Shown one piece after another: positions 51,016 to 60,098 of a stretch of DNA of 64,000 bases. Source of the DNA: Tabrizicola_A sp044377735 (GTDB lineage Bacteria; Pseudomonadota; Alphaproteobacteria; Rhodobacterales; Rhodobacteraceae); NCBI GenBank assembly GCA_044377735.1, contig JBILYK010000007.1:4354-68353 (forward strand). The letters are read 5' to 3'. The translations under genes were made by a program, and so were the position numbers. The notes under the pieces were generated by a model, which saw only the letters and a program-made list of their open reading frames with translations, made no database searches and was not told the DNA's origin. The first letter of the stretch is position 1; each line of letters begins with the position of its first letter.

Positions 51016-52371
51016 TCATGCCTGACGGGGCTTCGGCCGGGCGCCATCACGGCGTGGCGGCTGACCGCCACCGGCGGGGCGGCCTTGCGGCCGGGCACCG
51101 AATTTGGACGCGGGGCGCGCGCCTGGGGCTTTGGAGGCGGGCGGTTCGCTGCCTTTTTTCTGCCCGCCGGTGCGACCGCCGCCGCTGGGGCGCTGACCGC
51201 GGTTCTGACCCGGTTTCGGGGCCGCTGCCACCATCTCGGCCGACCAAGGCGCGCCGCCCAGAACCGGGATCGGCTTTTTCAGCACCTTTTCGATGGCGCG
51301 CAATTCGTCCATCTCGGCGGGCGCGCAGAAGGCCACGGCCGTGCCGTCAGCCCCGGCGCGCGCTGTGCGGCCGATGCGGTGGACATAGTTTTCCGGCACA
51401 TTCGGCATGTCGTAGTTGTAGACATGGCGGACCGTCGGAATATCAATCCCGCGTGCCGCGACATCCGTGGCCACCAGAACGTCCAACTCACCGCCCTTGA
51501 ACTCGGCCAAGGTGCGTTCGCGTTGGTTCTGGCTTTTGTTGCCGTGGATCGACCCAGCCTTAAAGCCCCAGGACACTAGCAGCTTCATCAGCTTTTCCGA
51601 CCCATGCTTGGTGCGACCAAAGACAAGCGCTTGTTCGGTTGGGTGCTTGCGCAGGTATTCTTCCAGAAGCTTGGCCTTGTCGCCCATCGGAATGTAATGC
51701 ACGCCCTGCACGATCTTTTCGATTGGTTTGCCGGGGGTCGAGACCTGCACGCGCACGGGGTTGTGCAGGTAGGTGTCAGCAATTTCTTCGATATCCTTGG
51801 GCATGGTGGCCGAGAACAGAAGGGTCTGACGGCGCTGCGGAATGTGCTTGGCGATTTTGCGCAAGGAGTGGATGAACCCCATGTCGAGCATATGGTCCGC
51901 CTCGTCCAAGACGAGATAGCCACATTTCTCAAGGCTGACGTTGCCCTGCTCCAGATGGTCGATCAACCGGCCGGGGGTGGCGACAAGAACATCACTGCCA
52001 CGCGACAGGGCTTGCGCCTGCTTGAACACCGAAGCCCCACCCACCACCATGGTGACCTTCACCGAGGTGCCTTTGGTGAACACTTCGAGATTGTCCTTGA
52101 TCTGAATGATCAACTCTCGCGTCGGCGCAAGTATCAGGGCGCGGACATGTTTCGGCCCCGGCGGATGGCCAAGATCAAGGATGCGGTGCAGAAGCGGCAG
52201 GCCAAAGGCCGCCGTTTTGCCGGTGCCGGTTTGCGCCAGACCCATCAGGTCGGAGCCCTTCATGATATGGGGGATGGCCTGCGCCTGAATGGGCGTCGGC
52301 GTTTTCAGGTTGGTTTTTTCCAAAGCCTTCAGAATCGAAGGGGAAAGGCCGAGATCGGCAAAAGTGGTCAT
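51016..52371 (-). CDS. DEAD-box RNA helicase with basic tail (RhlE-like)
   Basis: The 451-aa protein has the Q motif FADLGLSPSILKALEKTN-like start, motif I AQTGTGKTAAFGL, PTRELIIQI, TPGRLIDH, DEAD motif VLDEADHMLDMGF, LLFSATMP, ARGIDIPTV and YVHRIGRTARAG. The last 75 residues are a disordered Arg/Gly/Pro/Lys-rich tail for RNA binding. RhlE-type helicases act in ribosome assembly or RNA decay. Confidence 0.94.
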   Translation of the reverse strand: MTTFADLGLSPSILKALEKTNLKTPTPIQAQAIPHIMKGSDLMGLAQTGTGKTAAFGLPLLHRILDLGHPPGPKHVRALILAPTRELIIQIKDNLEVFTKGTSVKVTMVVGGASVFKQAQALSRGSDVLVATPGRLIDHLEQGNVSLEKCGYLVLDEADHMLDMGFIHSLRKIAKHIPQRRQTLLFSATMPKDIEEIADTYLHNPVRVQVSTPGKPIEKIVQGVHYIPMGDKAKLLEEYLRKHPTEQALVFGRTKHGSEKLMKLLVSWGFKAGSIHGNKSQNQRERTLAEFKGGELDVLVATDVAARGIDIPTVRHVYNYDMPNVPENYVHRIGRTARAGADGTAVAFCAPAEMDELRAIEKVLKKPIPVLGGAPWSAEMVAAAPKPGQNRGQRPSGGGRTGGQKKGSEPPASKAPGARPASKFGARPQGRPAGGGQPPRRDGARPKPRQA

Positions 52372-52577
52372 TGGGTCGTCCGTTCAACAAAAGGCAACCA
52401 ACACTCGCCCCACCGCGTCTTGCGGGCAGGCCGTGCAGGAGGGGTTACCTTGCGTGAAGGGGGAACCTGGCCCGGCATCCCCTTGTCCTCACGCGGGACC
52501 GGATGGTTGGGCTGAGTGGCAGATGGGGGTTTTGGGCTGCTAAGTCAACCCTTGCATGAGATCGGGGTGCCGCATCG

Positions 52578-55298
52578 CTAAGCTCGCCGCCCTGCCCAGC
52601 GGTTCAGCCAGGCAAGTCCGGCCAATGACAGGCCCAACCCGGCAAAGCTGACCACGCGGGTCAGCCCTGTCAGGCCCGAGGCATCCAGGAAGAACACCTT
52701 GGCCACCGTCAGCCCGATCACCGTCATCGCGATGCGGCGCAATAGGTCGGACCGTTTGGCAATGGCCTGATACAAAAGCCCCGCTCCCAAGAGCATCATG
52801 GCAAGGGTGTAGCTGTAAAGCTCACCCTGCGTCACACCCGATGCGCCCAACCAGTCGCCTTGCCAAACGCGGCGAATCTCAAGACCGGTGTAAACGGCCA
52901 GAAGGCCCGCGCCGAGGATGACAACCATGAGCCGGATCCTGCGGCCAAGGCCCGGCTGTTTCCAGCCTGCCAGCAGCAAAAGCAGTCCGGGCAGGCCATA
53001 GGCCACAAAAAGTGTGTCCAAAAGGAAGGGGCCGCTTACCACACCGCTGGAATCTTCAGGCCCCCAGCTGAAGAGCGGGTTGGCAAAGCTGAGCGCGCCC
53101 AGAAGCCCCAGACCGGTAAGGATGCCGCCAAGTGTCGCCAGACTGCGGCGCAGGGTGGACAGCGCCCCGCCAAGCCGCGCGCGGTAAAGCTGCATAAGCA
53201 TCAACAGCAGCCATGGCATCGCGTTCAGTGTCAGGCCCCAATGGCTTTCCAGCCGCCCGCCCGCACCCTGATCCAGCCAGCGGGTGATCAGAACATTGAC
53301 CAAAAGGGCCGCCAGACCTGCCGCAGCGCTTTCCGCCACGGCCTTGGCCATTGGCCGCTCCAGCGGGCGCAACAGCCGCAAACTGGCGATCATGGCGGCG
53401 ATGGTGCCGCCAAAGGCCAAAAGTACCGGGATCAGATCGGCCGACAAAGCCCAGCCCAAGCCCGGATCGACCAACAGTCGATAGCCCAGAATCGCCGCTC
53501 CAGCCTGCAGGAACAGGCTCATTTCTGGCAGGCGGAAGCGGCGATCAAGGGCGGCGGCGGTCAGCACCAGCACGGCCAGCGCCAAGGTCAGCGCGGTTTT
53601 GGTGGTCAGAAGGAACAGTGCCAGCGCGATCAGCGACAGGGCCGATAGCGTGGCATAGGCCGTGCGCCGCATCCGCGGCGCATCGGCACGGGCAAAGCGC
53701 ATGCCCAACGCCACCATAAGTGCGGCCAGCCCGATGATATGCAGCGCCCAAGGATAAGGGCCAAGCACCTTGGCCGGTTGCCACAACAGCTCCAGCACAA
53801 GCGCGCTGACCGGGGCAATCAGCACTGCGCCAAGCGCATAGGGCACGCCCCAAGACCCTGGCCGCAACGCCCGATAGGCGAACCCGACCGAGATCAGCGC
53901 GGCCATCACCAGCACAAGCGAGGCCAAAAGCGAAGGGCTTGCCTCGGGCGGGCGCAAGGCAAAGGCGGTGGAGGTAAAGTCGCGCCAAAGCGCGCCGCCG
54001 TCGGCGCCCTGTGTCGCGATGGCGGCGATCAGGGCAAGGCTGGGCATCAGGGCAAGGTCATCCAACCCTTCGGCCCGCTCTGCCCACCAAAGCAGCAATA
54101 CGGCCAGCCCCGTAAGGCCTGCGAGCGCCAGCATGGCGGTGTCTGCCGTGCGGTTGGTCATGAAAAAGAGCCCAATGGTCGAGGCAAGGACCGCCCCCGC
54201 GACCAGCCGCACCGGGAAGGGTGGCCAGCCAGCCTTGCCCTTCATGGCAAGGCACGGCAGCGTGGCGGGCCCGGCTTGCGCCGGGATTAGGCGCAGTTCG
54301 GGTAAGGTGGCGGCCAGCATCACCAGCGCCAGAAGCTGTGCCACCCAGCCCGGCCCGCTGCCGCCACCCATTTGGATCAGGGTGCCGCCCGCATAGCCCA
54401 GCACCAGCGCCAGCACCGACACCCACGCCCAACGGCGCAGCGCATCAACTCCAAGGCCAACGGCGGCGATTAGGGTAAAATAGGCGTAAAGCCAGTCAAC
54501 GCTGTCCGAGGCTCCGCCGACGATGAAGGGGGCCACTGTCGCACCGATCATCCCGACCGCCACCAAAAGCGGGCCCGAGAACCAGCCGAGCCCCACGGCA
54601 AGCGCCGCCGTGGCCAGATGCCCGGCAAAGGCCGTGCCCGGCCCGATCAGGCCATAAAGCTGTCGTGCGGCAAGGACGGCGGCAAAGAGGGTGACGATCC
54701 CCGCGCCTGAAAACACCGAAGGCAGGAAGGCTGTCGCGCCCGACCCCTCATCTCCATCGCGGCGGCGCAGCCATTCGCCCGCGCCAACCAGCGCCGCGCC
54801 GAAGGCCAAGGCGGCCAGCACCCGTAGTCCGGGCGGCAAAAGCCCACGCTCCATGCCATGTTGCACAAAAAAGATCCCGGCCAGCGCCAAGGAGGCGGCT
54901 GAGACGGCGTAAACCCAGTTGTCGCGCAGCCAAGCGGCAAAGCTTGTCAACCGATCTGCCCGCACCACGAGGGGCCGGCTCTGGTCTGGCCTGTGCTTGT
55001 CGGCCTTGGCGACAAGATTGGCTGGGATGCGTTCCCAGGGTCCAGCCTCGGCCAAGTTTGGCATGGGTTCGATGGAAAGGGGTGCTGCTGGCGCTGGCGG
55101 CGGTTCTGGGGTGACTGCCGTCGCGGCGGGTTCTGGTGTGTCCCTCGCGGCAACCGTGGTGGCGGCTGGCGCGGCGGTCCGCTCGGTCTCAAGCCGCGCA
55201 ACGCGGGACTTGAGACCCGCGACCTGCACCAAAAGCACGATGATCGACACCAGAATGGCCAGAACGATCAAAATCGCTAGGACGATGATATCATACAC
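52578..55298 (-). CDS. DUF2339 multi-span membrane protein
   Basis: The 906-aa product has an N-terminal membrane helix and coiled coil (VAGLKSRVARLETERTAAP), a Pro/Ala-rich linker (about residues 45-105), and then more than 20 hydrophobic segments. DUF2339 proteins are large polytopic proteins of unknown role, perhaps envelope-related. Its start at 55298 is an ATG that gives the initial helix MYDIIVLAILIVLAILV. Confidence 0.92.
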   Translation of the reverse strand: MYDIIVLAILIVLAILVSIIVLLVQVAGLKSRVARLETERTAAPAATTVAARDTPEPAATAVTPEPPPAPAAPLSIEPMPNLAEAGPWERIPANLVAKADKHRPDQSRPLVVRADRLTSFAAWLRDNWVYAVSAASLALAGIFFVQHGMERGLLPPGLRVLAALAFGAALVGAGEWLRRRDGDEGSGATAFLPSVFSGAGIVTLFAAVLAARQLYGLIGPGTAFAGHLATAALAVGLGWFSGPLLVAVGMIGATVAPFIVGGASDSVDWLYAYFTLIAAVGLGVDALRRWAWVSVLALVLGYAGGTLIQMGGGSGPGWVAQLLALVMLAATLPELRLIPAQAGPATLPCLAMKGKAGWPPFPVRLVAGAVLASTIGLFFMTNRTADTAMLALAGLTGLAVLLLWWAERAEGLDDLALMPSLALIAAIATQGADGGALWRDFTSTAFALRPPEASPSLLASLVLVMAALISVGFAYRALRPGSWGVPYALGAVLIAPVSALVLELLWQPAKVLGPYPWALHIIGLAALMVALGMRFARADAPRMRRTAYATLSALSLIALALFLLTTKTALTLALAVLVLTAAALDRRFRLPEMSLFLQAGAAILGYRLLVDPGLGWALSADLIPVLLAFGGTIAAMIASLRLLRPLERPMAKAVAESAAAGLAALLVNVLITRWLDQGAGGRLESHWGLTLNAMPWLLLMLMQLYRARLGGALSTLRRSLATLGGILTGLGLLGALSFANPLFSWGPEDSSGVVSGPFLLDTLFVAYGLPGLLLLLAGWKQPGLGRRIRLMVVILGAGLLAVYTGLEIRRVWQGDWLGASGVTQGELYSYTLAMMLLGAGLLYQAIAKRSDLLRRIAMTVIGLTVAKVFFLDASGLTGLTRVVSFAGLGLSLAGLAWLNRWAGRRA

Positions 55299-55396
55299 CT
55301 TGCAACCTCATACAATGTCTTGGCCTTTAATGGGGACAACCTATGTTTGTCTGGGTAACGAGGCAATCCGGGAAATGTCGGAGCAAGGGGAGACAC

Positions 55397-55771
55397 ATGC
55401 GTGACGCGTCGGTAAATGTTCTGGGGGGCACGCTGTTGACGTGCTCGACCAGCCCTGTGACTGGGTTTTTCCGCAATGGCTGCTGCGACACCGGCCCCGA
55501 AGATCGGGGCATTCATACGGTCTGCGCCGTGATGACGGCCGAGTTTCTGGCCCTGTCGAAATATCTGGGCAATGACCTGTCCACGTCGCGCCCGGAATAC
55601 GGGTTTGTCGGGCTGAAACCGGGCGACCGCTGGTGCCTCTGCGCGGGCCGCTTTTTGCAGGCGCATGAGGAGGGGGCAGCACCACGGGTTAACTTGGCCG
55701 CCACCCATGTCGCGACACTGAAGGTGGTTCCGCTCGAGATCTTGCGGCTTTACGCGTCCGAGGCGGGCTGA
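55397..55771 (+). CDS. DUF2237 family protein
   Basis: The 124-aa product has the family blocks NVLGGTLLTCSTSPVTGFFR, NGCCDTGPEDRGIHTVCAVM and FVGLKPGDRWCLCAGRFLQA, with several conserved cysteines. It is soluble and of unknown function. GGAGACAC precedes the ATG at 55397. Its 3' end overlaps the convergent Xre gene by 22 bases. Confidence 0.93.
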   Translation: MRDASVNVLGGTLLTCSTSPVTGFFRNGCCDTGPEDRGIHTVCAVMTAEFLALSKYLGNDLSTSRPEYGFVGLKPGDRWCLCAGRFLQAHEEGAAPRVNLAATHVATLKVVPLEILRLYASEAG

Positions 55772-55977
55772 TCCCCGTCGACGGCTTCAAGCAGATCGCC
55801 AGGTTGGCAGTTCAAGACCTCGCAGAGCCTGGCCAGAGTCTCAAAGCGAACGCCTTTCACATTGCCTGTCTTAAGCAGGCTTAAGTTCTGCACGCTGATC
55901 CCAACACTTTCAGCGAGATCTTTTGACTTCATCTTTCGATGGGCCAACAGAACATCCAAACGGACTTCTATCCGCAT
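55750..55977 (-). CDS. Xre-family regulator partnered with DUF2975
   Basis: The 75-aa product is a single HTH_3-type domain (LDVLLAHRKMKSKDLAESVG, ISVQNLSLLKTGNVKGVRFE, TLARLCEVLNCQPGDLLEAV). YozG-like Xre proteins next to DUF2975 membrane proteins are a common pair. Its ATG overlaps the DUF2975 stop by one base. It probably controls its own operon. Confidence 0.92.
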   Translation of the reverse strand: MRIEVRLDVLLAHRKMKSKDLAESVGISVQNLSLLKTGNVKGVRFETLARLCEVLNCQPGDLLEAVDGDQPASDA

Positions 55978-56522
55978 CAAATAAACCCTTCGTTCTCTCG
56001 TGAGATCCGAATGGACTCGCGCATGATCGCCGCAACCATCAGAAATGCCAGCCCGCAAAGGATGAGGCCGCCAAGCTCTGTTGTGTACCAAAAGCGCAGC
56101 GGCATAGGACCTTCAGGGTTATGCCATGAACGGATCATCGGCGACAAGGATCCTGCAATCATTGTACAAAGTGCATTTGCGGTGAGAGCCGAACCAAGGC
56201 TCATCAGCAACTGGGCGATGCGGGCGTCAAACACCACTCCTTTTTGCAAGAGCCAAAGCAGGCGTCCGCCCGAGAATAGGCCATACAAGCCAAAGAGCAC
56301 AACCGGCAACCACACACCAAAAAACACCCATCGGGTGGTCATCGAGATCACCGCCTCTGGGTGAACCCAGATGTCCTCATGCCATGTGGCTGGTTCCCAA
56401 AAGCAGACCCGCAACAGCCAGTCTAGCGAAAGATACGGATAGCTGAAAAAGACGGCAGAATAGGGGAGAAACAGGCCCAAAGCCCATCTGCGTATATTAT
56501 TGTAATGCGCTGAGTTATTCAT
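55977..56522 (-). CDS. DUF2975 membrane protein
   Basis: The 181-aa product has four hydrophobic segments (near residues 12-30, 62-85, 100-122 and 150-168). The C-terminal half reads LGGLILCGLAFLMVAAIMRE, typical of DUF2975. It is cotranscribed with the Xre gene. The base composition is lower in GC than neighbours, hinting at transfer. Confidence 0.85.
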   Translation of the reverse strand: MNNSAHYNNIRRWALGLFLPYSAVFFSYPYLSLDWLLRVCFWEPATWHEDIWVHPEAVISMTTRWVFFGVWLPVVLFGLYGLFSGGRLLWLLQKGVVFDARIAQLLMSLGSALTANALCTMIAGSLSPMIRSWHNPEGPMPLRFWYTTELGGLILCGLAFLMVAAIMRESIRISRENEGFI

Positions 56523-56598
56523 GTTTTACTTGATTTATAGTTTGATGGCATGTATCACTACCACATTACTTGATCAATATCGTCAACAGGAGATTTGC

Positions 56599-57255
56599 AT
56601 GCTTGGGTTTCGTTGGATCGTCGTTCTGTCTCTCCTGTCTTGCTTGAGCGTGCCGACAGCAAGTGCCGAGGCAGACCCAGTCGTCTACGGCGCAAAGACC
56701 AAGGTGGCGAGATTGCTTGAGCACAAGCTTGGTCGCGATCAGACGCGAAGCTGGCAGCAGTTCAAAAGAGCCTGCTGCTACTTCGGTGCCTATACGATCA
56801 ATACAGAAGCTGACCATGGCGGCTTCGCACAAGGTTTCAACAGCCTGAAGACGGCAATTGATGCGGCTGAGGTCATTTGCCGTGAAGTTAGCAAGGCTGA
56901 GGGGGGCAATCCAAAGGCCTGCAAGCTTTACGCCTATTCGTTCCCTGCCGAGATTTCTGCCACTGATCGCTTGGCCAGCGGCCTCGGTATTCCCGCGCGG
57001 AATGGTTTTCTGAAAACATATCAGAAAGAACAGACCAAGACCGGATACGGCGCTTTTGCCATTGGTCCGGCACGCGGATGGGGGGCCTCTTGGAATTGGC
57101 CATCCAAAGCTGATGCCAAGGCAGCTGCGATTGCGCAATGCCAAGCAGACATTGCCATAACGGTTGCTGATATCGGTCCGCCTGCCCCAGAATGGGTAAA
57201 GGCCAAAGGCCTTGATCAGTGCCGGATAGTGCATGAAACCACCCCTGCGCCTTAA
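56599..57255 (+). CDS. exported hypothetical protein, DUF4189-like C-terminus
   Basis: The 218-aa product has a signal peptide (WIVVLSLLSCLSVPTASA), then two blocks: a cysteine-bearing RACCYFGAYTINTEADHGGF with CKLYAYSFPAE, and a second (YGAFAIGPARGWGASWNWPS, then KADAKAAAIAQC) like the DUF4189 domain. Several paired cysteines suggest disulfides. AGGAGA precedes the ATG at 56599. Function unknown. Confidence 0.7.
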   Translation: MLGFRWIVVLSLLSCLSVPTASAEADPVVYGAKTKVARLLEHKLGRDQTRSWQQFKRACCYFGAYTINTEADHGGFAQGFNSLKTAIDAAEVICREVSKAEGGNPKACKLYAYSFPAEISATDRLASGLGIPARNGFLKTYQKEQTKTGYGAFAIGPARGWGASWNWPSKADAKAAAIAQCQADIAITVADIGPPAPEWVKAKGLDQCRIVHETTPAP

Positions 57256-57301
57256 GCCAAATGGTCAGTAAGTGAGGGGCGGTGGCAGATCAGGCGTCTG
57301 A

Positions 57302-57811
57302 CTAATCGGCGATTGCCGGGCGCAGTGCCCCTTCGTCGCGCATCAGGTCCTCGATAAACAGGGACAAAAGCTGTGAGCGTCCACTGACGCCGGCTTTGCG
57401 GTAGATCGCGTTGGTCTGAGCCTTGACCGTGCCTTCCGATGTGGCGCGCAGGACGGCGATTTCGGCAGTGGCCAGCCCTTTGATTGCGAAGAGGGCCACG
57501 TCCTTTTCTGCTGGGGTCAGGCCCCATTCGCCAAAACGTTCATCCACGAGATTCATGAAGGCGCCCGAGGCGCGGTGGAGCCGCTCTTGGCAAAGATTGC
57601 GTTCGCGCAGCGTGCGGCGCAGCACCCAGATGCCGAAACCAACCCCAAGCGTGAGGCCGGTGGCGGCCGAAAGCTCAAGATACTCGCGCATTTCCCAGCT
57701 CAGCGGGGCTGACCAAAGCCCAACATAGGAGGAGGCGATATCAGCCACGAGAAACACTGCCGACAAAACTTGGACCAACAGGACGGCGGCAAGGACCGCT
57801 TGTTTGCGCAT
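57302..57811 (-). CDS. membrane-anchored LuxR-type HTH regulator, copy B
   Basis: The 169-aa product has two N-terminal membrane helices (about residues 4-25 and 45-65) and a LuxR/GerE HTH at its C-terminus (LTPAEKDVALFAIKGLATAE, IAVLRATSEGTVKAQTNAIY, RKAGVSGRSQLLSLFIEDLM). It has no receiver domain. It is a paralogue of the product at 58107, aligned over its full length (LSAPLSW against YPAPLSW region, then the HTH). It should sense something at the membrane. Confidence 0.88.
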   Translation of the reverse strand: MRKQAVLAAVLLVQVLSAVFLVADIASSYVGLWSAPLSWEMREYLELSAATGLTLGVGFGIWVLRRTLRERNLCQERLHRASGAFMNLVDERFGEWGLTPAEKDVALFAIKGLATAEIAVLRATSEGTVKAQTNAIYRKAGVSGRSQLLSLFIEDLMRDEGALRPAIAD

Positions 57812-57838
57812 CAGCCAGGCAACCGGGCCAGGACAGAG

Positions 57839-58078
57839 TCAATCATCGCCGCCCCCATCACCGTCTCCGCCCCCGTCTCCATTGCCGCCGCCGTCCCCGC
57901 CGCTATCGCTATCGCTGTCATCGTCTTGATCATCGGTGTCGCTGCCGACGATGGAGGGGCCACTGCTGCCTTGGGCCGATGACCACAGGTCGCGCAGGAT
58001 CTCTCCTGTGCGGGGGGGAATGATGATCTCACGGGTGCCGCTCTTGGACTTTGCGATGATCCGTGTGCGGCCGAGCAT
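57839..58078 (-). pseudogene. N-terminally truncated copy of the secreted partner protein
   Basis: The frame from ATG 58078 gives LGRTRIIAKSKSGTREIIIP then RTGEILRDLW, matching the LGRQRVIAEKDGARRELVFN then GTGEILRDYV core of the secreted protein at 58657. Similarity reaches upstream of the ATG, where signal peptide and N-terminus are missing. The rest is a low-complexity Asp/Gly/Ser tail (DTDDQDDDSDSDSGGDGGG). It sits between the two LuxR copies, which suggests a broken copy from a tandem duplication. Confidence 0.6.
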
Positions 58079-58106
58079 GGTCGAGCTGACGGAAAGGTGC
58101 TGTGCG

Positions 58107-58622
58107 TTACGCCGCTGATTCGATATCGGCAGGATTGCTGCGGTCAGCGCCCATCAGGTCTTCGATGAACAGGGATAAAAGCTGCGGGCGGCCGGTGACA
58201 TTGGCCTTGCGGTAGATCGCGGCGGTCTGCGCCTTGATCGTGCCCTCCGATGTTTCCCGCAGCCGGGCCATTTCTTGCACCGACAGCCCCTTGATCGCAA
58301 AGAGCGCGACATCGCGTTCGGCTGCCGTCAGCCCCCATTGGTCGAACCGGGCATTCAAAAGGTCGACAAATGCGGCTGACGCGCGATCAAGCCGGGCCTC
58401 GGCGCGGTTCAGATCGCGCACCGCCCGCAAGACGAGAATGGTGCCAAGGATGAGGCCCAGAAAAAGGCCAAGGCCCGCGCCGATCTCGAGAAGCTCGCGT
58501 TTGCTCCACGACAGGGGGGCTGGGTAAATGCCAAGGGCCGACAGGAGAATGTCCAGCACGAAAACCAAAGCACAGAGCGCTTGCATGAGGAGTAAAAGCC
58601 CGAATGCAGCAAGTCTGGTCAC
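58107..58622 (-). CDS. membrane-anchored LuxR-type HTH regulator, copy A
   Basis: The 171-aa product is the paralogue of the one at 57302: two N-terminal helices (LAAFGLLLLMQALCALVFVL and a second at about 45-65), then the HTH (LTAAERDVALFAIKGLSVQE, MARLRETSEGTIKAQTAAIY, RKANVTGRPQLLSLFIEDLM). I chose a GTG at 58622 because it lines up with the start of copy B; an upstream ATG at 58700 would add 26 residues. It follows the secreted protein gene. Confidence 0.82.
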   Translation of the reverse strand: MTRLAAFGLLLLMQALCALVFVLDILLSALGIYPAPLSWSKRELLEIGAGLGLFLGLILGTILVLRAVRDLNRAEARLDRASAAFVDLLNARFDQWGLTAAERDVALFAIKGLSVQEMARLRETSEGTIKAQTAAIYRKANVTGRPQLLSLFIEDLMGADRSNPADIESAA

Positions 58623-58656
58623 GCGGCGAAACTCTCTGCAGGATGCGCAGCACAGA

Positions 58657-59127
58657 TCATTCGACAGAACCCTCGACCGGTGCGCCGAACGGTGCGCCAA
58701 AATCGCCAGACCGGTTCGTGCTCAACGATTCGCTCACACTCAGGCCCGGGGCGCTGTTGCGCGTGGCGGCGACGCCAGTGTTGTGGTCCAAGCTAACGCC
58801 TGAGGCGTCGCGCGATAGGCGGATTGCATCCGCGGGCACAATCTTGACCACATAATCGCGCAGGATTTCACCCGTTCCGGGGTTGAATACCAACTCCCGT
58901 CTTGCGCCATCCTTTTCGGCAATTACGCGCTGACGACCCAGCCAAGTCCGTTGATTCTCGACAATCCGGTAGCCGTGATCGCGCAAGGTGATGATGACCT
59001 CATCAGTCGGGGTTTCCGCCGTGTTTGTCTGAGATGGGCTGCCCTGTGCGAACGCAGCGGTCGGCCCGCCTAACGCCAGGGAAAGTGCAAGCACCAAAGA
59101 AGCCGTCCGAATCTCGATGCGTATCAT
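58657..59127 (-). CDS. exported partner protein of the LuxR module (PepSY-like region)
   Basis: The 156-aa product has a signal peptide (LVLALSLALGGPTAAFAQG), then VIITLRDHGYRIVENQRTWL, GRQRVIAEKDGARRELVFNP and GTGEILRDYVVKIV. That is a PepSY-like beta hairpin region found in exported regulators and inhibitors. The C-terminal 50 residues are polar. GGAGACC precedes the ATG. It is upstream of LuxR copy A on the same strand, so it may modulate that membrane regulator from outside. Confidence 0.75.
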   Translation of the reverse strand: MIRIEIRTASLVLALSLALGGPTAAFAQGSPSQTNTAETPTDEVIITLRDHGYRIVENQRTWLGRQRVIAEKDGARRELVFNPGTGEILRDYVVKIVPADAIRLSRDASGVSLDHNTGVAATRNSAPGLSVSESLSTNRSGDFGAPFGAPVEGSVE

Positions 59128-59242
59128 ATGAGGTCTCCGGCCCGCCGGGTGTAGATTGATTGAGGTAGAGATTGGTCGGGCGGCCAACGAGGTTAAGATA
59201 AAAGTTCCCCCGGCCCGGTTGACAGCGGGCCGGGGACTTTGA

Positions 59243-59914
59243 TCACTTCACGATCGTCCGCTGATAGGTGCCCAGATCGCCGCTGCTGCCTGCGCTTGGA
59301 TCCTTGTCGCCATCCGCAGAACGGCTGACATCGCCGCCTTCTGCGGCCATACCATCAAACTCGAAAGTATTCTGCGCAGCTTCTGGCATCGAATCGACAT
59401 TCAATCCACGCTCGACTTGTTCGCCCTGTGGAGTTTCCGCGCCACCGCTTTCCGCGATAGCACCATCAAACTCTACGCCTTCTGGATACGGTCCTGGCAT
59501 CGGATCGATGTGCCATTCGGGTTCGACTTTTTCCGCTGTAAGTTCGAAGCTTTCCGGAATAGCACCATCAAATTCTACGCCTTCTGGCGAAGGTTCCGGC
59601 ATCGGATCGATGTGCCATTCGGGTTGGACTTTTTCCGCTGTAAGTTCGAAGCTTTCCGGATCAAACTCTACGCCTTCTGGCGGAGGTTCCGGCATCGGAT
59701 CGATGTGAACTTCAGGTTCGACCTGTTCGGCCTCTAGTCCAAAGTGCGCTTCGATGGCATCCTTCGTATCTCTTACGGCCTCAGCTGCAACCTCTGGCTC
59801 ACTCGCAGGTTCAGACATGTCCCCGGCCAGAACGGCCGAGGACATCAACAAACCTGCGAGAACCGAAACACCGCCCTGTGTGAGCAGGCGCTTAATCAAA
59901 ATATCTTTTACCAC
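59243..59914 (-). CDS. exported acidic tandem-repeat protein
   Basis: The 223-aa product has a signal-like N-terminus (LTQGGVSVLAGLLMSSAVLA). It then has four tandem repeats of about 30-37 residues (about 65-95, 96-129, 130-166, 167-195), each containing a variant of PEWHIDPMPEPSPEGVEFDG. The second and third are nearly identical; the fourth is diverged. The protein is very acidic and looks disordered. I chose GTG 59914 with GGAG 8 bases upstream. It lies upstream of the LuxR locus on the same strand. I recognise no family. Confidence 0.75.
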   Translation of the reverse strand: MVKDILIKRLLTQGGVSVLAGLLMSSAVLAGDMSEPASEPEVAAEAVRDTKDAIEAHFGLEAEQVEPEVHIDPMPEPPPEGVEFDPESFELTAEKVQPEWHIDPMPEPSPEGVEFDGAIPESFELTAEKVEPEWHIDPMPGPYPEGVEFDGAIAESGGAETPQGEQVERGLNVDSMPEAAQNTFEFDGMAAEGGDVSRSADGDKDPSAGSSGDLGTYQRTIVK

Positions 59915-60098
59915 AATCAGTTCTCCAACTCGTTTCCTCAACTCCCGGCGCGATCAAAGCGATTCGCCGGGTGGGTTCAGAAAGACATTACCTCTGCCAC
60001 TCTACAATCTTTCGAAGGTTTGTGCGGGGGAATTGTGGCAAAATAAAGGCACATAAACAAAGGTTTATCAGGGAAATCAAGCAGTTGGGCGGATGGCG

